From: CAZRHR01 sp964599915
GTDB lineage: Bacteria > Bacteroidota > Bacteroidia > CAIKAF01
Direction: 5' to 3'
NCBI GenBank assembly: GCA_964599915.1
Contig: CAZRHR010000011.1
Coordinates: 1 to 47,433 of the forward strand
DNA length: 47,433 nucleotides
The notes under the pieces were generated by a model. The model made no database searches and had not been told where the DNA came from. It saw only the letters and a list, made by a program, of their open reading frames with translations. The translations under genes were made by a program, and so were the position numbers. Below, in pieces: positions 34,569 to 43,488 of the stretch (the stretch's first letter is position 1; every line of letters starts with the position of its first letter).

Positions 34569-35972
34569 ATGGACGCATTTCGCATTGAAAAAGACACCAT
34601 GGGCGAGGTAAAAGTACCTGCCCACCGGTATTGGGGGGCACAAACCGAACGCTCCAGAAACAACTTTCGCATAGGACCTGAAGCTTCCATGCCCATAGAA
34701 ATTATCCATGCTTTTGCCCATTTAAAAAAAGCGGCAGCCTATGCCAATTGCGACTTGAACGTACTTTCTGCAGAAAAAAGAGATGCCATTGCAGCGGTTT
34801 GTGACGAAATCCTCACCGGAAGCCTTGATACAGAATTTCCTCTTGTAATTTGGCAAACCGGCTCCGGTACCCAAAGCAACATGAATGTAAATGAAGTCGT
34901 GGCCAACCGCGCCCATGTACGTTCCGGTGGACAGCTCACCGACGAGCCAAAAATCTTGCATCCCAATGATGATGTAAACAAATCCCAAAGCTCCAACGAT
35001 ACATTCCCAACGGCCATGCACATTGCGGCGTACAGCAAAGTGGTGCATACCACCATTCCGGGAATGAAAGCTTTGCGTGAAACACTTCACAAAAAAGCCA
35101 ATGCCTATAAAGACATTGTAAAAATTGGCCGCACCCACTTTATGGATGCCACGCCCCTCACGCTGGGCCAGGAATTTTCTGGCTATGTTCAACAGATTGA
35201 TAATTCTATACGCGCACTGGAAAAAGCCCTTGAAGCAGTAAAAGAATTGGCTTTAGGCGGTACCGCGGTAGGTACCGGCCTCAACGCACCGGTAGGATAT
35301 GATGTAAAAGTAGCAGCGTACATCGCACAATTTACCGGCCTTCCTTTCATTACGGCACCTAATAAGTTTGAAGCATTGGCCGCACACGACGCCATGGTGG
35401 AACTTTCGGGTGCTTTAAAAAGAGCTGCTGTAGCCCTGATGAAAATTGCCAACGACATCCGCATGCTTAGCTCTGGTCCACGCTGCGGTATTGGAGAAAT
35501 TCTCATTCCGGATAACGAACCCGGCTCTTCCATTATGCCCGGAAAAGTAAACCCAACCCAACCGGAAGCCCTGACTATGGTTTGCGCGCAAGTCATTGGC
35601 AATGATGTGGCCGTATCTGTGGGTGGAGCAACCGGACATTTTGAACTCAACGTATTTAAACCCGTGATCGCTGCCAATGTGCTTCAATCGGCCCGACTCA
35701 TTGGAGACGCTTGCGTATCCTTCGACCTAAATTGTGCCCGGGGCATTGAACCCAACCATGATGCCATTGCACAAAACCTAGAAAATTCCCTCATGTTGGT
35801 TACCGCCCTAAACCCACATATTGGGTATGAAAAAGCAGCTACCATTGCAAAAACTGCTCATAAAAAAGGAACAACCCTGAGAGAAGCGGCCATTCAGTTG
35901 GGATACTTAACCAACGAACAGTTCGATGCTTGGGTAAAACCGGAACAAATGGTGGGCACATTACGCTCCTAA
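34569..35972 (+). CDS. fumC: Class II fumarate hydratase
   Basis: FumC interconverts fumarate and malate in the citric acid cycle without an iron-sulfur cluster. The 467-residue protein carries GSGTQSNMNVNEV, SQSSNDTFPTAMHIA, the catalytic loop signature GSSIMPGKVNPTQPE and the C-terminal LNPHIGYEKAATIAKTAHK. The TPLTLGQEFSGY segment and C-terminus fit fumarase rather than aspartate ammonia-lyase. A terminator follows 16 bp after the stop. Confidence 0.97.
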   Translation: MDAFRIEKDTMGEVKVPAHRYWGAQTERSRNNFRIGPEASMPIEIIHAFAHLKKAAAYANCDLNVLSAEKRDAIAAVCDEILTGSLDTEFPLVIWQTGSGTQSNMNVNEVVANRAHVRSGGQLTDEPKILHPNDDVNKSQSSNDTFPTAMHIAAYSKVVHTTIPGMKALRETLHKKANAYKDIVKIGRTHFMDATPLTLGQEFSGYVQQIDNSIRALEKALEAVKELALGGTAVGTGLNAPVGYDVKVAAYIAQFTGLPFITAPNKFEALAAHDAMVELSGALKRAAVALMKIANDIRMLSSGPRCGIGEILIPDNEPGSSIMPGKVNPTQPEALTMVCAQVIGNDVAVSVGGATGHFELNVFKPVIAANVLQSARLIGDACVSFDLNCARGIEPNHDAIAQNLENSLMLVTALNPHIGYEKAATIAKTAHKKGTTLREAAIQLGYLTNEQFDAWVKPEQMVGTLRS

Positions 35973-35987
35973 AACAGACGAGAGAAG

Positions 35988-36014
35988 AGGGTCGCCACAC
36001 GCGGCCCTTTTTTT
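35988..36014 (+). terminator. Rho-independent terminator after fumC
   Basis: AGGGTCGC and GCGGCCCT pair (one G-T wobble) around CACAC, followed by a seven-base T-run. Confidence 0.85.
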
Positions 36015-36226
36015 ACATCAAAAAAATTAATGTCTCTGAACTTGATAGGTCAGGAAGATAAAAAACAAGGACTAAAGTAATAATCATAAGACACTTAACC
36101 CTAATTAATCGCTCGTTTCTTCAGGCTTTTCATCCATAACCCTCATTTTTTGTTTGGCAAACTCTACCACTTTATTCCGTAGCTTAGATTAACGATAGCA
36201 TGCACAACTTTAATTCTCACTTTTTC

Positions 36227-38326
36227 ATGAGGCATCGGACCCAGTTGATTCTTGGCATTTTCATGTCCATTTTTTTCATACAAAACCTTCGTTCTCAAGT
36301 TTCTTGTGGCACTAATACAGTGATGGGAGAGGCTTTTCAGCAACATCCCGGTTTAGCAGGTCAACATGAACAAATCATGGCGGCTGTGCGGGATATGGCA
36401 CCGCTACAAGAAGGGCAAGACGCAGCACCCAAAGTGATTCCCGTCGTTTTTCACGTGATTCATAATTATGGTGCTGAAAACATCACTGAAGCGCAAATCC
36501 AAGATGCAATAGCCGGACTTAATGCAGACTTTCAACTGCTCAATGCAGACACTTCGGCTGTGGTTCCGGCCTTTCAATCCATCAAAGGGAAAGTAAATTT
36601 CGAGTTTCGTCTTGCTAAAAAAGACCCTAACGGAAACTGTACCAATGGTATCACACGAACGGTAAGTCCGCTTACAGAAAATGCAAGAGAAAATGTAAAA
36701 AGCCTCATTTCTTGGCCGAGGGACAAATATCTAAACATTTGGATAGTTCGCTCCATTGCTAATTTCTCAGGTACGGCTGGGATTATTGCAGGATATGCCT
36801 ATTTACCCGGATCCGCGCCCTCTCCAGCGGTAGATGGCGTCGTTTTAGATTACCGATATACCGGAGGCATCGGGGCTGCCGGCGGATCAAATTTTGCCCG
36901 GAGAACCATTTCTCACGAAGTGGGACATTGGTTCGGTCTTCAACATCCATGGGGCAGCAATGACAATTGCGGTGGTTCTTGCGACAACACCAACGACGGT
37001 ATCAACGATACCCCAACCACCAGCGGCTCATGCAGTACGTGTAACCTCACCCAGGTCACTTGCGGCTCCCTTGATAATGTTCAAAACATCATGGATTATG
37101 CGACCTGTGCCAACATGTTTACCAAACTACAAGCTTCATTAATGAATCAGGTGGTGGTTTCTGCCACGGCAGGAAGAAATAACCTTTGGACCAATGCCAA
37201 CCGCGTGGCCACCGGAACACAAGATGGCTTCACACCCACCCCATGTGCGCCAGTAGCAGATTTTACCAGCAATTCACTTGCTGCTTGCCAAGGAGCATCG
37301 GTACAATTCACCGATTTTTCATGGAATGTAAATCCTACCGCTTGGAATTGGACATTTTCGAATGGAACCACACAGCTCACCTCCACCCAACAAAATCCCC
37401 AAATCACCTTTACCGATACAGGCTTGTATCAGGTAACACTTACGGCAAGTAGTGCAGGGGGACAAAATTCCGTGACGCGTACCAACTTTATTCGCATTTA
37501 CCAAGGCACACAAGCCAGCCAAAATTGGTTTTACGCCGATGGTTTTGACCAAAGTCCCATTGGATCCGGTCGTTGGTTTCCTACTTGGTCCGCCACCCCA
37601 GCCAATGGTTGGAAAGAATCTACCACCCTTGGTGCCACAGCACCCGGATGCGTGATGGTCCCTAACTTCGGCGCACCCACCGGACGCGTATACAACCTGA
37701 TTAGTCCGGCCTATGACCTAACGACCATCAATGGCCCTGTTTTCATGTATTGGAAGCGCGCTTTTGCCCGTAGGAACAACAATTCCAATGAACAACTTCG
37801 CGTGATGGTTTCCACCAATTGTGGCCAAGGATGGAGCCTCCGTAAAACCATTGAAGCCGCCGATTTAGCCACCCGCATCAATACAAACCTCGCCTTTGTT
37901 CCTACCGCAAACGATTGGCGTACAGATTCCCTAACCAACCTACTGGCGTGGGAAGGACAAACGCATGTGCAATTCCGATTTGAATTTACTTCCTCCGGTG
38001 GCAATAACTTTTATCTAGACGACCTCAACATCACCGGGCCATTGTCCATGGACGAAGCCGAAGGCGCTTCGGATCTTGCCTGGGACATTTCTCCCAATCC
38101 GGCTTCCGGTCCTGTCACCATGCGTTTCTGGCTTTCTTCGGCCACAGAGGTCTCGTTTCAGGTACTTGACCTCGCAGGGCGACTGGTGTTTTCTTTGCCA
38201 ACTGAAAGCCTTAATGCAGGCTGGCAAACTGTGGCCATGAACCAATCGCCTCCTTCGCCAGGCATGTATTTCATCCAAATGCAGGCTGGAAACCGTACCT
38301 TTACCCAACGTATCGTTTGGCCGTAA
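36227..38326 (+). CDS. Exported M43 zinc metalloprotease with PKD, MAM-like and T9SS type A domains
   Basis: The 699-residue protein (start ATG 36227; an in-frame ATG at 36200 gives nine more residues before a poorer signal peptide) has a signal peptide ending NLRSQ and a propeptide. Its M43 catalytic domain has HEVGHWFGLQH and the Met-turn region NIMDYATCANMFTKLQ. A PKD domain follows (WNWTFSNGTTQLTSTQQNP, GLYQVTLTASSAGG), then a MAM- or jelly-roll-like domain (FMYWKRAFARRNNN, WEGQTHVQFRFEFTS, NNFYLDDLNI) and a T9SS type A sorting domain (DISPNPASGPVTMRF, FQVLDLAGRLVF). It should be secreted to the surface. It shares the catalytic family with the 29253-30542 gene but is much larger. The epimerase gene starts 10 bp later. 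Confidence 0.95.
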   Translation: MRHRTQLILGIFMSIFFIQNLRSQVSCGTNTVMGEAFQQHPGLAGQHEQIMAAVRDMAPLQEGQDAAPKVIPVVFHVIHNYGAENITEAQIQDAIAGLNADFQLLNADTSAVVPAFQSIKGKVNFEFRLAKKDPNGNCTNGITRTVSPLTENARENVKSLISWPRDKYLNIWIVRSIANFSGTAGIIAGYAYLPGSAPSPAVDGVVLDYRYTGGIGAAGGSNFARRTISHEVGHWFGLQHPWGSNDNCGGSCDNTNDGINDTPTTSGSCSTCNLTQVTCGSLDNVQNIMDYATCANMFTKLQASLMNQVVVSATAGRNNLWTNANRVATGTQDGFTPTPCAPVADFTSNSLAACQGASVQFTDFSWNVNPTAWNWTFSNGTTQLTSTQQNPQITFTDTGLYQVTLTASSAGGQNSVTRTNFIRIYQGTQASQNWFYADGFDQSPIGSGRWFPTWSATPANGWKESTTLGATAPGCVMVPNFGAPTGRVYNLISPAYDLTTINGPVFMYWKRAFARRNNNSNEQLRVMVSTNCGQGWSLRKTIEAADLATRINTNLAFVPTANDWRTDSLTNLLAWEGQTHVQFRFEFTSSGGNNFYLDDLNITGPLSMDEAEGASDLAWDISPNPASGPVTMRFWLSSATEVSFQVLDLAGRLVFSLPTESLNAGWQTVAMNQSPPSPGMYFIQMQAGNRTFTQRIVWP

Positions 38327-38336
38327 ACACGGAACT

Positions 38337-38756
38337 ATGTTTGGAAAAATTGAACACCTTGGAATCGCCGTCGCCAATTTAGCGGAGGCAGAAATGCGTT
38401 TTACCGCACTTTTAGGCGTGCCGCCTTATAAAAGGGAGGAAGTGGTTTCCGAAGGCGTCATCACCAGCTTTTTCATGGCTGGCGTCAATAAAATTGAATT
38501 GCTACAAGGCACGCATCCCGACAGCCCCATTTCCAAATTCATTGAAAAACGAGGAGAAGGGATTCATCATACTGCATTTCATGTAGACGATATCTACGCA
38601 GAAATGAAGCGTCTCAAAGACGAAGGGTTTACCCTCATCCATGAAACGCCCAAACGAGGGGCGGACCAAAAGCTCATTTGCTTTGTGCATCCTAAAACGA
38701 CGCAGGGAGCACTGATCGAGCTTTGCCAGGACCTTCCTGAAGGTTATGTGGACTAA
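38337..38756 (+). CDS. mce: Methylmalonyl-CoA epimerase
   Basis: Mce interconverts the (S)- and (R)-methylmalonyl-CoA epimers between propionyl-CoA and succinyl-CoA. The 139-residue VOC-fold protein has metal-binding residues in EHLGIAVANL, GEGIHHTAFHVDDI and the glutamate in GALIELCQDLPEGY. Length fits. It follows the secreted protease gene after only 10 bp, an operon with no evident functional logic. Methylmalonyl-CoA mutase is not in the window. Confidence 0.93.
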   Translation: MFGKIEHLGIAVANLAEAEMRFTALLGVPPYKREEVVSEGVITSFFMAGVNKIELLQGTHPDSPISKFIEKRGEGIHHTAFHVDDIYAEMKRLKDEGFTLIHETPKRGADQKLICFVHPKTTQGALIELCQDLPEGYVD

Positions 38757-38932
38757 GTGGTCCTTTTGCCCGTAAACAGCTCATCTTCTTGAACCCTTTC
38801 GTTTCCTTTTACCTATCTATTGGGTGAATTTCTTTGCCATTAGCAAGTCAAAACCAGACATGACTATTCTTTTATTCGGCCATAGGTGTTCATTGCAGGA
38901 TATAAAAAAGCGTATTTGGAAAGCTACAAAAC

Positions 38933-38962
38933 AAAAATCCCCGGAAGTGATTCCCGGGGATT
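38933..38962 (-). terminator. Rho-independent terminator after the T9SS type B protein gene
   Basis: AATCCCCGG (38936-38944) and CCGGGGATT (38954-38962) form a 9-bp stem; on the minus strand it is followed by five T. It lies 23 bp past the stop at 38985. Confidence 0.88.
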
Positions 38963-38984
38963 AAAAATCTTATCTTCTTTACAT

Positions 38985-41411
38985 TTATCTAACCAAGCTT
39001 ACTCGACCCATAAATTCTTTAAAGTCGCCTTTTTCATTAATGTAGGTGACTTTATAGGAATATGCACCCACGGGACAAGAAGTTAAGTTGCCACAACTTC
39101 CATCCCAAGGTTTGTTGGGGTCAGAGCCTTCATAAACTAAGTCGCCCCAACGGTTATACACCAACACTTCAAGAAAGACGTCTTGGGTCAAGTTGGTTCC
39201 AATGGGAAAGAACGTTTCGTTGATGCCATCGCCATTCGGTGTAAAAGCGTTGGGAATCCAAATTTCAGAGATTCCTTCAACGGTAACCATTTGGGTAGTC
39301 TGGTCTGTACAGCCATTGACGCTGGTGACTTCGAGGGTTACAAAAAACTCTCCGACATCCGGGAAAGTAAAGATGGGATTTTGTGCTGAGGCGGTGCCAT
39401 AGGCGTCAAAGGTCCATGACCAACCTGCCACGTTTCCAGTAGATTCATCGGCAAATTGGAAAGATGGGTCGGCAATGGTGGCTTTATCCGGATTCGCCAT
39501 AAAATCGGCCACTGGAATGGGATAAGCAAAAGCCACGCTATCTAAGCGAATGGTGTCTGTACATCCAAAATTGGTTAAAGCAATTAATGAGGCGCCGAAG
39601 GTTCCGGGCTGGTTGTATCCAACCGTTACATTCTGGGTGCCGAAAGTTCCATGACCATCGATGTTCCAGGTCCATCCCACAATGGCGCCACTACTTACCG
39701 TAGAGTTGTCTTGGAACGTGAGAGAAGCCGGTACACAAGCGCCACCCGGTGGATTAAAAGATGCCACTGGAAGTGGGTTAATGGTAACGTCGACCGTGGT
39801 GGTATCTGCACAGTTATTGGCGTCCACACCTACAATCATGTATTGTTGAGTGGCGGGTGGAGATACTGAAATGGCATTTCCTTGGTTGGCTCCACCAAGT
39901 CCGGCAGGCAGCCATGCATATTGTGCAGCGCCAGAAGCCGTGAGTAGCACCGTGTCATTTAAGCACATGGAATGGCTGGCGGGTGAAATGGTCACAACGG
40001 GCGAAGGAAATACGGTAACCACAATAGTGTCTGAATTTGCACATCCATTGGCGTCGGTACCCGTAACAATGTAAGTGGTCGTAGCCGCGGGATCCGCTAC
40101 TGGGTTCGCAATGGTTGCGCTACTTAGGCCAGTGGCCGGCGACCAACTATACTGCGTTGCTCCCTGGGCGGTAAGGTTGGCGGTATTTTCAGGACAAATG
40201 GAAACTGCTGCCGGGGTAATGCTTACGTTGGGCAAAGGATTTACGGTGACGGTGATGCTTTGTGTAGTTGAACACACCGGAGAGGCGACCAAAACAGAAT
40301 ATTGTGTAGTTTGAGCAGGAGACGCTATTGGGTTTCCAATGTTGGCGGCGGAAAGTCCGGTGGGTGGGTTCCATGTGTAAGTAACACCAGGTGCCGGAAT
40401 GGTGGGTTGCACAAAAATCTGTGCACTTCCCCCCGCACAAATGGCTTGGTTGCCACTGCTTTGAACGGGCAAATTGCCGACGGTAACATTCACTGTATCT
40501 GAGAAAACGAAAGAGTTGGAACAAACGGTAGAGTAGTTGAAACGCGCGATATATTGGGTATTCACCTGAGGACTTACGTTTTGGGTGAGTCCCGTTCCAA
40601 TGTTTTGGCCGTTGGCCGTCCACGTAATTTGGTTGGTGGCCACGTTGGCCGGCATAAACGTAGGGTTAAAAGGAATTTGGGTTAAAGTGTAGTTATTGGG
40701 GCCCGTGGGCGTCCACCGACGACCATCGTTAGAAGTAGACCATTGGTTAGGGAAGTTACGTCCTGGAACAGCAAAAGCCACAGATCCGGCTGCATTTTGA
40801 ATTCCATGTATGGCGCGTCCATTGTTCCAAGCGGCACAAAACTGATAGTTGGCGATATGGGTTTCTATAACATTGGTGGTTTCAAATAATTTGATTTGAG
40901 TCCCATAGCAAAACTGAGAACATGAACTGGAAAAGACAGGGTTATCAAGCCATTCCACCACAAAGATTCTGTTTGGTGCGGTTCCCACGGTTTTGTAGCG
41001 TACTGTACCTTGCCCATTTAGTCCGGGGTAAATATCTCCCCAAGGCGCCATAATGCTGTTGGTGGGGTTGGCCGCACTTGGAATCGCTGCATTTACAGCC
41101 CATGGAGAAAATCCACCTCCACCGGTTCCAAACCGTATGTATCCATTTGTACTAATAGATACGTTGGTATAGTTGTTTCCAAAAAAGTTAAATGTGAAGT
41201 TTAGCGGCACATTGGGACTCATTTGGTCATCCGCCATGGGAGGTCCAAACACGGTAGTTGGATTCACATTATTGTTTGCACTTAACTGAATTTGCAGGCT
41301 AAGTTGTTGGCCGATGCAAATATTGGTATCGTTATTGATAATATTAATCAGCTGACTTTGTGCAGCAAAAGGCAGCGCACATAGACAAATTGCTGTTAAT
41401 GAAGTTTTCAT
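38985..41411 (-). CDS. Large PKD/Ig-repeat surface protein with T9SS type B (gliding motility-associated) C-terminal domain
   Basis: The 808-residue protein has a signal peptide (to about FAAQSQ), an N-terminal beta-rich domain with TNGYIRFGTGGGG and a WGDIYPG segment (nidogen-like), then a series of repeats of the type PLPNVSITPAAVSIC, YSWSPATGLSSATIANP and YIVTGTDANGCAN. Two PKD domains follow (VGWTWNIDGHGTFGTQN, AGWSWTFDAYGTASAQN). The C-terminal 85 residues start IWIPNAFTPNGDGINETFFP and continue LEVLVYNRWGDLVYEG, the CHU_C/T9SS type B sorting domain. It should be exported by T9SS and act at the cell surface, perhaps in adhesion. It is monocistronic with a good terminator. Confidence 0.95.
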   Translation of the reverse strand: MKTSLTAICLCALPFAAQSQLINIINNDTNICIGQQLSLQIQLSANNNVNPTTVFGPPMADDQMSPNVPLNFTFNFFGNNYTNVSISTNGYIRFGTGGGGFSPWAVNAAIPSAANPTNSIMAPWGDIYPGLNGQGTVRYKTVGTAPNRIFVVEWLDNPVFSSSCSQFCYGTQIKLFETTNVIETHIANYQFCAAWNNGRAIHGIQNAAGSVAFAVPGRNFPNQWSTSNDGRRWTPTGPNNYTLTQIPFNPTFMPANVATNQITWTANGQNIGTGLTQNVSPQVNTQYIARFNYSTVCSNSFVFSDTVNVTVGNLPVQSSGNQAICAGGSAQIFVQPTIPAPGVTYTWNPPTGLSAANIGNPIASPAQTTQYSVLVASPVCSTTQSITVTVNPLPNVSITPAAVSICPENTANLTAQGATQYSWSPATGLSSATIANPVADPAATTTYIVTGTDANGCANSDTIVVTVFPSPVVTISPASHSMCLNDTVLLTASGAAQYAWLPAGLGGANQGNAISVSPPATQQYMIVGVDANNCADTTTVDVTINPLPVASFNPPGGACVPASLTFQDNSTVSSGAIVGWTWNIDGHGTFGTQNVTVGYNQPGTFGASLIALTNFGCTDTIRLDSVAFAYPIPVADFMANPDKATIADPSFQFADESTGNVAGWSWTFDAYGTASAQNPIFTFPDVGEFFVTLEVTSVNGCTDQTTQMVTVEGISEIWIPNAFTPNGDGINETFFPIGTNLTQDVFLEVLVYNRWGDLVYEGSDPNKPWDGSCGNLTSCPVGAYSYKVTYINEKGDFKEFMGRVSLVR

Positions 41412-41586
41412 GTTGTGAATAAGTAGAGGTGTTCCTTATACGTCGGTTTTTCCGTTGTACTAAGATATATAATTCCTTTGTCTACCACACTATATTCATG
41501 TAAGATTTTACATGATTTTATAAAGTCCCCTCGTCAAATAAGAGGTTCCATGACATTATAATTTTCCTTTATAAAGGAGTTAAACC

Positions 41587-41620
41587 AAAAAAGACTCCCC
41601 TTTTACAAGAGAAGCCTTTT
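41587..41620 (-). terminator. Terminator for tRNA-Leu
   Basis: On the minus strand AAAAGGCTTCTC pairs with GGGGAGTCTTTT (wobbles allowed) around TTGTAAAA, followed by a T-run. It lies 25 bp beyond the tRNA 3' end. Confidence 0.7.
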
Positions 41621-41644
41621 CGATCTTCACAACCTTAGTTGATG

Positions 41645-41728
41645 TACCCGAGAAGGGAATCGAACCCTTACGACATTGCTGTCACTGGATTTTGAGTCCA
41701 GCGCGTCTACCAATTCCGCCACCCGGGC
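41645..41728 (-). tRNA. tRNA-Leu, anticodon CAA
   Basis: The minus strand folds into a class II tRNA: acceptor GCCCGGG with CTCGGGT (one G-T pair), D-loop AATTGGTAGACGCG, anticodon arm CTGGA-CTCAAAA-TCCAG giving anticodon CAA (reads UUG), a long variable arm (GTGACAGCAATGTCGT) as expected for Leu, and T-arm AAGGG-TTCGATT-CCCTT. The discriminator is A, normal for Leu; CCA is not encoded. Confidence 0.97.
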
Positions 41729-41821
41729 TAATGAGGGCACAAATATACATGCATTATCTATATATTTCCTAGTGTGTAGGAGAATATTCTTTGTGGTTTT
41801 TAACAATATTCTGTGAAAACC

Positions 41822-41852
41822 TTGTGAGGGTGGGGGAAAATCCTTACTTTTG
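41822..41852 (+). promoter_or_regulatory. Promoter of prs: TTG, 20-base spacer, TACTTTTG
   Basis: TACTTTTG (41845-41852) matches the -7 consensus TAnnTTTG and a TTG at 41822-41824 lies 20 bases upstream, the spacing of the Bacteroidota -33 element. The start site would lie just before the ATGs at 41866/41878, which rules out the longer frame opening at 41791. Confidence 0.65.
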
Positions 41853-41877
41853 CCGACCTTTTAAGATGTGTACCCGC

Positions 41878-42810
41878 ATGAGTGCAGGAGCCAAAATATT
41901 CAGCTGTGCAGAAAGCCAAACTTTGGCCCAAGGCATTGCTGCGTCTTTTGGTGTAGCACTTGGAGCACTCCGTTTGGAAAAATTTTCCGATGGAGAAATC
42001 CAGCCTGTCTTTGAGGAAACGGTTCGGGGATGTGATGTTTTCCTTATTCAAAGCACCCCGCCGCCCGCAGAAAATCTTTTGGAACTTTTATTGGCCATAG
42101 ACGCTGCTAAAAGGGCTTCAGCGCGCCAAATTATTGCCGTCATGCCCTATTTTGGCTACGCAAGACAAGACCGAAAGGACAAACCAAGGGTTTCCATTGC
42201 AGCAAAACTTGTGGCCAATTTACTGTCTGCCGCAGGTGCCACCCGCATCATGACTTTAGATTTGCATGCCGATCAAATACAAGGTTTCTTCGACATGCCG
42301 GTAGATCATCTCTACAGTTCTAGTATTTTCGCCCCGCACATCCAGCATCTGAAATTAACAGATGTAGTGGTGGCCTCACCAGACATTGGTGGTTCGAAAA
42401 GAGCCAATGCCTACGCCAAATTTTTGGGATGTGAAATGGCCATTCTTTATAAACAACGGTCGAAAGCCAATCAAATCGATCACATGACCTTGATTGGAGA
42501 TGTAGAAGGACGACATGTCATTCTTATCGATGACCTTATTGATACCGCAGGAACGCTAACAAAAGCGGCTGAAATCATGCATAATCATGGTGCCAAATCT
42601 GTTCGTGCATTCTGTACACACGCCGTTCTTTCTGGACCGGCTTACGAACGTATCTCTGAGAGCCATCTTACCGAGTTGGTGGTTACAGATACGCTTCCAT
42701 TGAGCCAACCGCACGAGAAAATCAAAGTATTGTCCGTTGCGCCATTATTTGCTGAAGTCATGCATCGCTTATTGAACGATGACTCTATAAGTTCTTCTTT
42801 TTTATTTTGA
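41878..42810 (+). CDS. prs: Ribose-phosphate pyrophosphokinase
   Basis: Prs makes PRPP from ribose 5-phosphate and ATP for nucleotide, His and Trp synthesis. From ATG 41878 it is 310 residues. Signatures are PYFGYARQDRKD, the PRPP-binding loop VILIDDLIDTAGTL, TRIMTLDLHADQIQGFF and AKIFSCAESQTLAQ at the N-terminus as in Flavobacteriia. ATG 41866 is an alternative, adding four residues; the frame extends upstream to 41791 but through the promoter. The active-site flexible loop and metal site are intact. It is followed by rplY after 20 bp. Confidence 0.97.
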   Translation: MSAGAKIFSCAESQTLAQGIAASFGVALGALRLEKFSDGEIQPVFEETVRGCDVFLIQSTPPPAENLLELLLAIDAAKRASARQIIAVMPYFGYARQDRKDKPRVSIAAKLVANLLSAAGATRIMTLDLHADQIQGFFDMPVDHLYSSSIFAPHIQHLKLTDVVVASPDIGGSKRANAYAKFLGCEMAILYKQRSKANQIDHMTLIGDVEGRHVILIDDLIDTAGTLTKAAEIMHNHGAKSVRAFCTHAVLSGPAYERISESHLTELVVTDTLPLSQPHEKIKVLSVAPLFAEVMHRLLNDDSISSSFLF

Positions 42811-42830
42811 ATCCGTTTATTTGAAATACA

Positions 42831-43412
42831 ATGAAAACCCTTGAATTGAAAGGTGAAATCCGGACCGCAACCGGAAAAAAAGCTGCCGCAGACCTGCGCC
42901 GCGCTGAGCTGATTCCATGCGTGCTTTACGGTGGAGAGGCCCCCGTACATTTTACGGTCCCTGAAAGGGAGTTGCGCAATCTGGTGTACACCCCAAAAGT
43001 GTTTTTTGTGGACGTACAAGTGGATGGCAAAAGCTACCCATCTGTGATGAAAGATTCTCAGTTCGATCCCGTTTCAGACGCATTGTTACATTTGGACTTC
43101 CAATTGGTAGATGCCAGCAAAGCCATTCGTATGGAAATCCCTGTACGTGTGGTAGGTAACTCTCCCGGGGTAAGAAACGGGGGTAAACTTGTGGTGAACG
43201 TTCGTAAACTCAAGGTGTCTGCTATGGCGAAAGACATGCCCGATGAAATTGACTTGGATATTTCCAACCTCAACATCGGTGACTCCCTTCGTATTGCACA
43301 CCTGAAAGTGGACGGCGTAGAATTCCTTGAAGCGCCCAACATCGTTGTGGCCGCTGTTCGGATGACCCGTAACGCTCGCTCTGCGCAAGCAGCTGCCGAC
43401 GGCAAAAAATAA
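42831..43412 (+). CDS. rplY: 50S ribosomal protein bL25 (CTC-type)
   Basis: bL25 binds 5S rRNA. The 193-residue protein is the long CTC form: N-terminal 5S-binding domain (ELKGEIRTATGKKAAADLRR, IPCVLYGGEAPVHFTV) plus the C-terminal TL5 domain (PVRVVGNSPGVRNGGKLV, DMPDEIDLDISNLNIGDSL), ending in an Ala/Lys tail. The order prs-rplY-pth is conserved in many bacteria. Confidence 0.97.
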   Translation: MKTLELKGEIRTATGKKAAADLRRAELIPCVLYGGEAPVHFTVPERELRNLVYTPKVFFVDVQVDGKSYPSVMKDSQFDPVSDALLHLDFQLVDASKAIRMEIPVRVVGNSPGVRNGGKLVVNVRKLKVSAMAKDMPDEIDLDISNLNIGDSLRIAHLKVDGVEFLEAPNIVVAAVRMTRNARSAQAAADGKK

Positions 43413-43441
43413 GGCTACACCTTAGCCTAATCAAAGATTTA

Positions 43442-43477
43442 GGGGACCGGATTTTCCGTTCCCCTTCTCTTGTTTTT
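43442..43477 (+). terminator. Probable terminator or attenuator between rplY and pth
   Basis: GGGGACCGG (43442-43450) pairs with CCGTTCCCC (43456-43464, one mismatch), followed by TTCTCTTG and five T, ending 11 bp before pth. A smaller hairpin AGGCTA-TAGCCT (43412-43428) precedes it. Confidence 0.6.
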
Positions 43478-43488
43478 ATCCACTGACT

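Noticed and set aside
34569..35972. Aspartate ammonia-lyase
   Set aside because: The signature regions and C-terminal LNPHIGYEKAA fit class II fumarase better, although the two families are close.
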